The translations under genes and the position numbers were made by a program. A stretch of DNA of 64,000 nt from Crocodylus rhombifer (taxonomy: Eukaryota > Chordata > Crocodylia > Crocodylidae). Positions 1-9,395 of this stretch are shown here, piece by piece (position 1 is the stretch's first letter; the number at the start of each line of letters is the position of its first letter). The stretch spans positions 1,945,799-2,009,798 of the forward strand of contig JAVSML010000029.1 in assembly GCA_038503035.1 (NCBI GenBank), given 5' to 3'. The notes beneath the pieces were generated by a model that ran no database searches, had not been told where the DNA came from, and saw only the letters and a program-made list of their open reading frames with translations.

Positions 1-739
1 ATATACAAACCACACGGTTTTAAATGCCTTGTCTTGAATTGTGTCAGGCATCACAGCATTCAATAGAGTCATCAAGTAAATTAGAAAAATACACATGGTA
101 TAAGGACCCAAACAACATACTTTACACATATTCAGTAAGGAATGAATGAGTCTGTCCATAAAATATTTTATTTCTGGTTCTTTAGTACAAATGTTTCACT
201 TTTCTTTTTTTTTTTTTTACCTATAATGATTCATTTCCTTATTTTTTTTTAAAGCTCTTGGAAATTAATTTTCAATACACAGGGTTTAAATATAGCTGTT
301 ATTTTAAGAATGAACACTCACAGTGAGATCATTTATGTAGTGACCTTAGTGAAATGCTTTTTTCTAATGAATTGGAGAAGTCCCAAATAGTTTCAATGTG
401 GTGCAATTTGCATAATAATATTCCGCTTAGAGCAAACTTCTGTTTCTAGAGCTCTTTGTTTATTGAGAACCAAAAATAGACAAACAAACTCTTACATGGA
501 GAGGAAAGAGCGCAATTCAAAAGGGTATAGATGTGGATTCTGTGTTTAAAGGTAATAGAACCACATAGGAACTTTTTGGCACCTGGCTCTGGAGTGGAAT
601 CAAGAATGAATACCCATGAGCTGGGTACCTATGTTCCTTACCAAGTGTATGGGGAACACAAGTGCCTAACCATAGGATTCACAACAGCTAGCACACTGGG
701 TATTCAATACAAAAGCTTGCCAACAAAGCCAAGAGAGTT
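1..739. other. AT-rich intergenic sequence, nothing recognised
   Basis: Low-GC sequence with several T runs (around 204-218 and 241-251). I see no splice-bounded coding exon, no recognisable repeat family and no RNA gene on either strand. Confidence 0.5.
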
Positions 740-1321
740 GTGTGTTTGCACTTCACTCCTCTCCTGGATTTAGGGGTCTGTGGTGGGGACACCGCCATGG
801 AAAGAAACTTACCTGAGGAAGGAGAGGTGTCGAGCCAGCAGGATGCTGCTGGGGACCAGAAGTGCAGCTGGAGTGGGGCTGCGGGGGAAAAAACTGCCAT
901 ACTAAAGAAAGGAGAGAAAAAACTGCCACAGGCCAGGACCGGCACTGGCACCGGCCCACTCTATGGTGGCATGCTGATGCCAATTTGCCCGCTGGCCCCC
1001 TGGAAGGGATACATCACCGGAGGAGGATCAGAGAGGACCAGATGTGAGTCCTTCAGAGGGCCCAGAGCAGCCCAGAGCTGCTTGCAGGCCTTTGGAGGGC
1101 ATGTGATGGAGCCCCAGGAGGGGCCAAACAGGGGTAAGTTAAGCCCAGGAAGGTCCAACTACTTACCAGAGACGGAACACTGGATCCTGGATATGGCCAG
1201 CTGGGAATGGGATGATGTCCAACCTGAGAAAAAAGAGAGAAAAGGATATGTGGGCAGCCGTGGGCCCAAACCAGAGGGAGACAGAAGCATACCAGGGAGC
1301 AAGGTAATTTGGGGCTGGTAA
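740..1321 (+). other. Open frame of 193 codons in purine-rich, GC-richer DNA; unrecognised
   Basis: An uninterrupted + frame runs for 193 codons through a G/A-rich block. The translation is low in hydrophobic order, rich in Gly, Glu, Lys and Pro, and shows no domain I recognise. A long frame in G/A-rich DNA can arise because stop codons are depleted there, and the same stretch is also open for 50-90 codons in other frames. It could be a decayed retroelement gag-like region, but no zinc knuckle or protease motif is visible. I do not call it a gene. Confidence 0.2.
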
Positions 1322-2021
1322 AAGTGAAAGCCAGTTGACGTATGGCCTAAAGCTGGATGGAACACCATCCAAATTGGACTTTACTGACTTAAAAAGGGGA
1401 CAACAAGAAAATCTGTGCTGGGATGAGTACTAGTCAAGGACTGAAATTAACTTCTGGTTGGCATAAGGCGGGATGTAGGGGAAGCGGAGACCCCAGGCAG
1501 AAAGATGGACAGAAGAGATTGAAGAAGGGACCCAGGAAAGGCAGGACTTAAGATCATCTTCCCAATAACAAATTTATTCCAACAAGATGTGGCAGGAAAG
1601 AACTCCTGGGAACCGTCCAAGGTATCTGACTGAATGTCGAGCTGTCAACTGGTTACAGAGATGGCAGCGTCCAAAAGCCAGTACGGGTAAAACACACTAG
1701 TGAGTGGCATGGGAGGTTACAATGTCTGAGTTTTAGATTGGGATTTACACAACTATATTGTCCCAAATTGTCCCGTTTAAAAATAGAGGACTGGGTTGGT
1801 GGTTGGGCCAAAACAGCCTTTTATAGAACAGCCTAGTTGGACCTCTCACCTAGTAAGTGAGAGACCTGAGTTTTATCGTTTCCTCTGCCTTAGGTGATGC
1901 ATACAGACATTCAAGGAGGTTAGATCATGTTAAAAATGGCGACCCAATCTGACTTAGTTCACTCAGGTGTGGATCTTATATTTACAATCCCTAGTTAGAT
2001 TGATCTAAGTGTGAACTGTAT
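1322..2021. other. Intergenic sequence leading into a foldback element
   Basis: No gene is seen. From about 1920 the text carries repeats of the pattern 'ttagatcaatcta' and 'aaaatggc', which also appear in the foldback at 2022-2149 and again near 2915-2940. The block 1920-2945 may therefore be one non-autonomous element with a GC-rich centre, but its ends are not clear. Confidence 0.3.
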
Positions 2022-2149
2022 AGAAGTTCAGGACAGTTAAATCAGCCTAAAAATGGCTGATCCTATCTAAGTTAACCCTGCCTCCAAGGAACACTCAACT
2101 TAGATCAGACTGGCCATTTTTTAGATTGATCTAACTGTCCTGAACTTCT
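2022..2149. repeat. Imperfect inverted repeat (foldback), 36-37 bp arms
   Basis: The left arm at 2022-2057 begins AGAAGTTCAGGACAGTTAA and the right arm at 2113-2149 ends CTAACTGTCCTGAACTTCT. They are reverse complements over about 36 bp with a few mismatches, around a spacer of about 55 bp. This is seen directly. The foldback arrangement is typical of MITE-like DNA elements. No target duplication was identified. Confidence 0.7.
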
Positions 2150-3371
2150 GATCCCAGTGCAGTTGCCAGCCACAGCCCTACAGCTGTGCTTTTCCTATCC
2201 CCTCCCTGAGACTGGGCTATTTTTAGCCCCTACCCCTACCCCCAGATGGGCAATACCCCCCCTCCACAGGCCAGTCAGCCCCACCCCTCCAAACCTGCCA
2301 AGCCGCCCACCCTGTTCCAGTGTTCACCAGTGCCGGGAGCTGAAGAAGTAAGTTGGAGGGAAGGGGTGGGGGAGGAGTGGGCAGGATGAGAGATGGCATG
2401 GGGGTTGGTTCACCAGTGCGGGGGGTTGGTTCACCAATGCAGAGTTGTTTGTGTGGGGCTGGGTAGGGATTGGGGGCTAAAAATAGCATTTGGTTTTGTG
2501 GGGTGAAGGACAGAGCCTTCCCCCCCTGCCCCACAGCTGCCTCCTGGTCCCACCAAACCTTCATGGACCCCACCAACTGCCCCTCCCCCACCCCCACAGC
2601 CTCTTCCTGTTCCTTCCAATTGTCCCCATGGTCGGTGTGCTCCCAGCTGGGTTCCTCCCCTCCCTCACTGGCTTCTGGTGGGGGTTTTAAATTCCCTGTG
2701 GCGGTGGTGTTAGCTGCTGCAATCAGCTGGCTGGCACTCTGCCCAGGAAGCAGCAGCTTGAAAAGCCAGTGAAATGTTGGCTTGCGTGGCTTCTGCTCCA
2801 CCCCTGTCCATCCAGACAGTAAGTTTTCTGGGGCGCGGGGTGCTCTCTCTCCCCCTCCAGGAATGCCACGGTTTGTCCTCAGTGCCAAGTGGGGGCTTCT
2901 CGCTGCCACAGATGAGATGACCATTTTTAACTCAATCTAACATCCCCTAATCTCCCTGAATTAGATGTATGCACCTAGGGAATTCAAACCATGTGTCCCA
3001 TCTCCTAGGTCCATGCCCTAATTACCAAACTGTGGATTAGGATAGGATGTAAGGCAACACTTTGGTACCTCTCCTGAAAATGCTGGAAAGCAAAGCAAAA
3101 CTCATGGAGGTAAGAGTGAGACAAGAGGAAACATAACTGTGATTTCATGGAAAAAGTCCTGGGAGCATGGAGTGGAAGGTTTTCTCCTCCTTCTCTTGTG
3201 TTTTGATTCTCTGGCTTAGGTGTCCTCCTTTCTGGGAAGGGGGTTGCTTTAGTCCTGTGGTTCTCAATCTTTTTAGGCTCAAGGTATCCTGTCAGACTCG
3301 AGGCATCACTCCATAACTTTTGTGAATTGAGTGGCTATCATACTGAAGGTGGGTAACATTACTATTCCCAC
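2150..3371. other. GC-rich C/G-tract block, then unique sequence
   Basis: 2150-2900 is rich in C on the + strand and G on the - strand. That opens long frames on both strands, up to 233 codons on the minus strand, without any recognisable protein. From about 3256 the sequence resembles the end of a hAT-type repeat ('ttctcaa...tttttaggctcaagg'), related to sequence near 8100. No gene is supported. Confidence 0.4.
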
Positions 3372-3597
3372 CAGAGCCATCCCTAGGGGTGTGCAGGGCC
3401 CGGAGCATATCAGCCTGTGTGGGGCCTGTCGGGGGTCGGGGTGGCAAGCAGACAGAGCATGGAGTGAGGGAGGGGGGTAGCATGGTGTGGAGTGGTGGCA
3501 CCCTCTGTGGGACCTGTACTGCACTGTTTGTAGGGCCCCCCCAAAGTGCGAGGCCTGGGGCAGTTGCCCCAATTTGCACTCCCAAGGGATGGCTCTG
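3372..3597 (+). mobile_element. hAT-type non-autonomous element with perfect 8-bp target duplication
   Basis: The element is 226 bp. It begins CAGAGCCATCCCTAGGG and ends CCCAAGGGATGGCTCTG, which are imperfect inverted repeats of each other. It is flanked on both sides by the same 8 bp, ATTCCCAC (3364-3371 and 3598-3605). An 8-bp duplication and a terminus starting CAG are the standard hAT signature. The interior is GC-rich and has no transposase, so it was mobilised in trans. A related diverged copy lies at 8334-8602. Confidence 0.85.
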
Positions 3598-3605
3598 ATT
3601 CCCAC

Positions 3606-4231
3606 GCTGTGTTTTGAATGAAAACAACCACAGCGACTATGCTTAGTGCTGAACTCTATGCTGTCAAGCTGGACTGGATCCTCAGAGGATTAAACAAAGG
3701 GATTATTTTGTGAATTCAAATGGAGGTAGACATGATATAGGCCAATGCTTAAATCTGTTAAGATGGTTGTGCTCGTGGGCATGTGCAGACAGCAGACCTC
3801 TAGGAACCTAGGGAACTTTACTGATAAAAATACTAGGTGCCTAAGATGGGGCATGATAGGGAAGATGGCGTTAATCAAGACTTCTGAGGAAACCCTTTGA
3901 GACTCCATGCCTAAATTCTTTCTAAGCCATTTTGTGACTAGGGCGAAATAGATGTCACCAAATGAAGCAGATCAGCTTTGCTGGAATGTGTCTATTGTCT
4001 TGCCCATTGATCTTTCAGGACAAGGGGAGATATGTTCTTTTGGGGTTGGAGGGCCTGATTCTGTGCACCCCTAAAATTCCCATGCAGGATCAGGTCTCTC
4101 AAGTCCTAGGAGCTCTTGCCCAGTTTTACCCTCTTATAGAGACATGCCCTGAGGAAAGTTGGGATGCACCTCGGTAAGCAGGCAAAGTCAGGTAGGGACG
4201 TGCCTCCCAATTCCTGTAAAAGGGGAAAGCT
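3606..4231. other. Intergenic, with a weak earlier foldback
   Basis: No gene. At about 4045-4130 the text 'ggagggcctgattctg' and 'caggatcaggtctctcaa' forms a weaker foldback of the same type as the stronger one at 4232-4327. The block may be a duplicated foldback element. Confidence 0.35.
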
Positions 4232-4327
4232 GGGCAGGTGCTCCTGGAACTTGAGGGGCCTGATCCTGCATGTAAATTCCTGAGGTACCCAGGATCAGGC
4301 CCTCTCAAGTCTCCAGAGCACCTGCCC
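4232..4327. repeat. Foldback hairpin, about 37-bp arms
   Basis: The left arm starts GGGCAGGTGCTCCTGG at 4232. The right arm ends CCAGAGCACCTGCCC at 4327. The arms match as reverse complements over about 37 bp with a handful of mismatches around a loop of about 20 bp. No coding content. Confidence 0.75.
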
Positions 4328-4404
4328 AGGGTGACTGCAGCATGCAGGCAGCTCTGGGTTGTCTGGGCTGTCCCTCCACAAAGCAAATAGATGTTTGTTG
4401 CTAA

Positions 4405-4455
4405 ACACTGGCATGATCTCCCGAGGTCCCTTCCAGCCCTGATGTCTATGAAATA
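4405..4455 (+). mobile_element. CR1 LINE 3'-end fragment
   Basis: The text 'gatctcccgaggtcccttccagccct' followed by 'gatgtctatgaaat' is the conserved 3' end of CR1, including one unit of its octamer-like tail. Only about 50 bp are present, as expected of strongly 5'-truncated CR1 copies. Sense on the + strand. Confidence 0.75.
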
Positions 4456-5119
4456 AATTAATATCATCTTTGACACAGCCACAAATTTTGGGCATTTGTC
4501 ATGTGACAAAGGTTATGGACATCTCTTTGCTTGGCCTTTGTGCTACCATAAATATTTTATGGAGGCAAAAAAGATGATAAAAGGTGATACTTGTTTCAAT
4601 CCTAGATTCACAGTGAGTTATGTTTGGTCAGCTTTTAAACTGGCTATCTGTTTGCCTAGGGCTTTGAGTTCTGGAATAGGCCAGGTACAAGAGGTCTGAA
4701 TGTATGAGAAGTATTTTGCTTAAACTCTGGTTCCTTGATCAGGCCCTGTGTTTTAAGTCTCTCCCTGTTAAGGAAGTGTTGGGAGGGAACGAAGCAATAA
4801 GACTTAATGGGCACATCTACACCTACAATTAATGCAACTGAATATACTAATTCTGACATCAGAGCTACACATGCATTTAAGTGCAGTAATTTACTGTGGC
4901 ATAGAATAGTACCTGTGCCTGATGGGACTGTCTTACACCAAAGTAAATCTGCTGCACATTAGTTGTGACACATGTGGATGGTGACGCTTTATTGCACATG
5001 AAATTAGTCTAATGCGCAGTAAAGCACACAATGCATTCTAGTAATTCTTTGAATAGATAAACAGATGTATTGAACAGGAGAGACTTTGTATTTGGCATTA
5101 GTACTACTGCTTCTGGAAC
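4456..5119. other. AT-rich intergenic, possible MITE end
   Basis: Around 4809 the text GGGCACATCTACACCTAC resembles the terminus of the element at 23429, but I could not find a matching opposite end. No gene seen. Confidence 0.3.
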
Positions 5120-5400
5120 ACTAGTTCTAGTGTTCACAATTCAAGAAGAATGTTGGAAGATCAGAGGGAGTTCAAAGAAAAGCCACAAAAATGATAAGAG
5201 GATTGGAAAGCCATGCCTTACAGAAGCTCAATCACAGCTTTTGGACTTGAGGTAGGAATTGAATTTAGGGAAGTCCTGTGGGTAGATCATCAGACTAGAT
5301 TATCATTTTATCATTATTTAAATTGTGTCTTTTCAACTTATCTGATAGAATCTGTTCTCATGAAGTGCTGAGGGCTTTCTAGAAAGTGTGGTTCATCCTA
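5120..5400 (+). mobile_element. Old CR1/L3-like LINE fragment
   Basis: A frame-disrupted stretch reads like the CR1 reverse transcriptase C-terminal part (pattern 'GVQRKATKMIRGLE') at 5168-5212. A diverged 3' region similar to 'tcagactagatgatcata' follows. Several indels separate the recognisable pieces. It appears to be of the same old class as the copy near 8670-9395. Confidence 0.45.
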
Positions 5401-6885
5401 ATTCCCTTTGATTCTTCTGCAAGGTAAGAGGCAAAACATTATAAGATTTGTTCTTTGAATGTCAATGTTAGTCAAATGAAATAAGGACCAAACTGCGCCA
5501 ATTATTTCCCATTTACTCTAACCCTTTATTTTATCTTATTTTATACTGGGAAAAGCCTTTCTGAATTTTTGGGCACCTTTGGAGAGCTACTATCAAAAGC
5601 AGAAACACTTAAACCCCATGATGGAGGCTGCTGTCATAGTATCTCTGACGTATCCTGAAGCAGAAGAAAGAACTGTAGCAGGGAAATTTCTAATCTCAAG
5701 AGATTTTTGGTTCATTGTTTTAGACAGAAGAGTTTTGGAGAACTAAACCTGCAAACTGCACATCAAAACTGAAACCCTTAATCTTTTGAAGTTTGTCCAT
5801 CAATCACAAACTATGATCTTAACTATTCACTACATTGTTGAAGTTAGCATTTATCTAAAACTTAGGTAGGGGATGACTATGCACTGCAAAACATATACTT
5901 ATACAGTGGAGCGGAATTATAATTTTCTGACAATAATTTTAAATGAAAAGCTGTGGGTTCTCTCCCCGCAGTCAAAAAAATTATTTTCATTTGAAATTGT
6001 CTAGCGATTTGACAGAAAACTGGATTTAAATGAACAAAAACTGAAAAATCTCTTTTATGGAATATTAAATTTTTGTGAGTTTTTTTAAAACCCTATGCAT
6101 GTGTGTGTGTGTTTTCTTTCAAAATGCTTCACAGCATTTATTCACCATAGTCTGTTCAGCTTGGCTTCTGAGGCACTTTATGCTGATGTCTTTAATGTGG
6201 AATATTGCATTGTTGAGAAGTTATCTTCTAGGTCAGATTTAAAACCGAGTTGCTGACTACTTCTGGCCATTAAGTTATCCCTTGGCACTTAGAAGAGTAA
6301 TATTTAACTGGTCAAATTCTGCCATGGGTAATTTAGATTCCCTTGTAGTTACACATAAGTGTTTTAGAAACGGAGTATACTGTTAAATAGTCATGTCCCA
6401 GTTGTGGCTGCTTTTTCTGGTGAATAAAATTATCCTAATGCAGAGTTTGAATATCTGTCTAAGTTTATAAAGTGCTTTTGTTTATAAAATGTGTTCAGTG
6501 CAAGCTTAGCTTAATAGTGCAATTACCAGTACTTGGCACCAACCTGATATCAAATATCTTCTTTGTTTGTTTTCACTAAGCTAAAGAATCCCAGTTTTGC
6601 CCATTCTTTTATCATAAATCATGCTTCTTAAATAGTTTTGGATTATTTTCTTTAAAATACAAAATTTGTATAGCATTATTCCTGACTCAGCTTTTCTATT
6701 GGAAATTTACAATATTAAAAATAACGACAGGACATTTTGTCACATACAGGTAAATTTGAAGGTAATGTGAAAGTCAGTCCTTGTAACAGAGGTTAACAGA
6801 GGTAAGTTAAAGCAAAGTTTCCCCAGACACATTTTAGCCTCTATGTCTAGTCTTATTTTAAGCCTTTTGGGGTAAGCAGTATTTC
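5401..6885. other. AT-rich intergenic, nothing recognised
   Basis: Low-GC sequence with a short (GT)n run near 6100-6112. No exon, RNA gene or repeat family recognised. Confidence 0.45.
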
Positions 6886-6925
6886 ATTCTTTTTTTTTCT
6901 TTTTTCTTTTTTTTTTTCTTTTTTA
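6886..6925 (+). repeat. Long pyrimidine tract ending in AG
   Basis: About 40 bases of T with occasional C end in 'ttttttag'. Read on the other strand this is an A-rich tract such as a degraded poly(A) tail. It also looks like a strong 3' splice acceptor, but the sequence after it encodes nothing recognisable. Confidence 0.6.
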
Positions 6926-6938
6926 GTGCATCAGGCAA

Positions 6939-7860
6939 GTGCTTAAGCATATTTTGGGTGCTATTGACTTTCGGGGAAAAACTATCGAGGATGCTGAATG
7001 GAGGAGAGAAACTACCAGGAACAAAAAGATCCACAAACAATGTGTTGGTCCATTAATTATTGAAACTTGTACAGTATTAATATTTAGGAAAAATAGAAAA
7101 GATGAATTCCTTTTAGAATTAGAACAGCCCCATAGAATTATAGGTCTGGACAAGCAGCATGCAGTGGCCGGAGCCACCTCAGCCTCCCCGCTCCTCCAGG
7201 ACAAGCTGTGGCTTCACCCCAACCTGCCCTCCCCTGCCCTGCCCTGGCTGGGCGAGCCACGGCAGAAAATGGCAGGGGGGAGGTGTGCCTCCGCATCTGT
7301 GCGGGGTGGCTGGGGCCAGGGCTGTATCAGGCTGCACTCTAGGCAGGCGGCACGAAACAGCCCCTGCTCTGCTACCTGCCCCGTGCAGATCTGGGAGGAC
7401 ATGCCCCCCGTCATGCCCTGCTGTCGCTCATCCAGCAAAGGTGGGGTGGGGCTGGGAGGCACAGGGAGGATGGGGTGCCTATGGACGCTGCAAGCTGCTT
7501 GTCCAGAGGGAGCACAGTGGCTCTGCCCCACCCTGGCTGGGCAAGCGGCAAGAGGGCATAGCCCCTGGCCCCGCCTGCCCCACACAAATCCAGGGGCACG
7601 CATCCCCCCATGCTCTCCCAGACTGGTGGCATGCAGTAGCGGAAGCTGCCCCAGCCCCAGCCCCAGCCCCAGCCCCAGCCCCAATCCCTTCCTTGCTGTG
7701 GGGGTGTTGATCTGCCCCACCACAACAGACTTACCAGCTGGAGGCATCTGTGTCCAGCATCATAAAGTTGAAACCCTGTCGGAACCTCGAAACGGTGTTG
7801 TAATTTACGAAGGTAGTAAGTGCCATTTGTCATAACTCAGGTAGTCATAAGTCGAGGACT
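6939..7860. other. GC-rich insert with long non-specific frames; TIR-like right end
   Basis: A 298-codon + frame starts at 6939 but crosses from AT-rich into unrelated GC-rich DNA at about 7155. Its second half is dominated by Pro, Ala and Gly repeats, and other frames are equally open. The right end carries 'gtcataagtcgaggactgcctgta' at about 7837-7866, a motif typical of the terminus of TA-target DNA transposons, but no matching left end was found. I read it as a decayed repeat, not a gene. Confidence 0.35.
7649..7682 (+). repeat. (CCCCAG)n hexanucleotide array
   Basis: More than five consecutive CCCCAG units. The minus strand carries five GGGG tracts separated by CT, which fits a G-quadruplex motif. 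Confidence 0.9.
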
Positions 7861-7866
7861 GCCTGT

Positions 7867-8333
7867 ATAAGTCTGTTAGTCTGGCTTTGATACTGGGTAA
7901 AATAAAGGAATAACTTCTATGGATTAACCAATTTGGTTGATAACATTCTTATAGTTGATGTAAAAGAGTTAAAACTCCTTTAAAGCTTTTGATTGATGTT
8001 TTACCTAAAAAACTAGAATGGCACAAAACTAAAATGGCACCTTTATGCAGGTTCCCACTTCTGCATTCAGGAACAAAGACTGTTTCTGGAGTAAGGGTTT
8101 ACAGCCTTGTTAGACTCAAGGCACCCTTGGGGAAAAATACCAGCTCTTGGCTTTTTTGGGGATTATGGAAAAAATAATAGAGCAATTTTTCTGTTGCAAA
8201 AAACTTATAAAGACCACAGCAGGTCAGAATGTTTTTGACGCTATGGTTCCTAATTGAAATCTTTGGGTTCATCTTATGAATCATACGTAGGTGTCTGCAC
8301 ACCTACCAACGCTAATATTAAAAGGATCTCGCA
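7867..8333. other. Intergenic; hAT-like host repeat from about 8090
   Basis: The text 'ttagactcaaggcaccc' near 8110, with 'gagaaccactg' at about 8637-8647, resembles the two ends of a common hAT-type repeat. The element at 8334-8602 would then be nested in it. No gene. Confidence 0.35.
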
Positions 8334-8602
8334 CAGAGGGGATCCACGCAGTGTGTGAGGCCCAGGGCAAATCAGCCCATGTGGGGCCCTGTTCCTGCTC
8401 CAATCCCATGGGCCCCAGACCCGAAGAAGCTGCTGCTGGCATTGGTGGCAGTGTGGGGAGGGGGTAGTGAGCAGCTGGATGTGGAGCCACCGCTCTGTCC
8501 AGCTCTCCTCCACCGCTGCTCTGCTTGGCTCCGCGGGGCCCCCCAAAGCACAGGGCCCGGGGTGGTTGCCCCAATTTGCCCTCCCCTAGGGATGGCCCTA
8601 AT
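8334..8602 (+). mobile_element. Diverged copy of the 3372-3597 hAT-type element
   Basis: It shares with the 3.4-kb copy the block 'ggcccagggcaaatcagcc', the block GGGGCCCCCCAAAGCACAGG, and the end CCTAGGGATGGCCCT. The left terminus is altered (CAGAGGGGATCC). The flanks 'atctcgca' and 'atctcaga' could be a decayed 8-bp duplication. No transposase frame. Confidence 0.6.
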
Positions 8603-8669
8603 CTCAGAGCACTTCAGTGTACTATAGCACCCTAGCTGAGAACCACTGTTCAAGAATATGGGAGAGCCT

Positions 8670-9395
8670 TTACTATGGGGACTTTGAAAAAGATTTTGGA
8701 GTTAATAGGGATACTCGAGTCAGCATGATCCTCACTGTGGTTTCAAGGGCTAATGTTATCCCTGACAGTATAAATGGGAATAGGAGTAGGAAGGGACTGT
8801 ATTGGGACTGGTGTGATTGCTGTAGTAAAACTTTATTCAGTTCTGTGGTCTACATTTCAAGAAGAATGCTGTTAAGGAGGGAGTTGCAGTTAAGGAGGGA
8901 GTTGATCATAGTCTGTAAGTATCAACACTTGGAAAAGAAGTTTGATGATAGAAAGCTCCTCAGCCTAGCAGTGGTATAAGAACCAGGGACAGGAAACTGA
9001 AGCTACGAAATTCAGGTATAATATTAGGCACAAAATGTTAACAGTGAGGGCAATTAATAACTGGCCCAATTTACCAATGGTTGTGGTGCATTCTTCACTG
9101 CTCAAAATGTTTTAATGAAGGTGGTAGTGTCGGAGTAATGTTGCAACCACGATGGTCCAGGAAAAATGTGAGGGCCAAGGATGTTTGTGGGTGCTTTTAT
9201 TGGGCCAGCTGGATTGATGAAGTTTTAGGTACCACTGTATCCTTCACTTTTCCAAAATATATACTGTTTTTCTTCCACAGCTATTGGACTTGAAGTAGAG
9301 GCAAATTCAGGGTAATTCTTTGGCATGCTTAATGCAGGATGGAGGCTTGATTATCCCAATGGTCCTTTCTGGCCTTAAAACTTTTAGCTGAATTT
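8670..9395 (+). mobile_element. Old CR1/L3-like LINE 3' region
   Basis: The text near 8830-8870 ('aaaactttattcagttctgtggtctacatttcaagaagaatg') and the end near 9355-9380 ('ggtcctttctggccttaaaa') match the layout of the CR1/L3 3' region. Indels are frequent and no reverse transcriptase frame survives. Inferred from remembered family layout. Confidence 0.5.

Noticed and set aside
740..1321. 193-codon frame as a host exon or retrogene
   Set aside because: No recognised homology, no splice-site logic, no poly(A) remnant at its end; purine-rich composition explains the open frame.
2223..2924. 233-codon minus-strand frame
   Set aside because: It lies in C/G-tract DNA open in several frames on both strands; composition is Pro/Gly/Glu-rich without any motif.
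6939..7835. Longest frame in the window (298 codons, + strand), preceded by a long pyrimidine tract and AG
   Set aside because: The translation changes character at an AT-rich/GC-rich boundary, the second half is low-complexity Pro/Ala/Gly, other frames are equally open, and no domain is recognisable.
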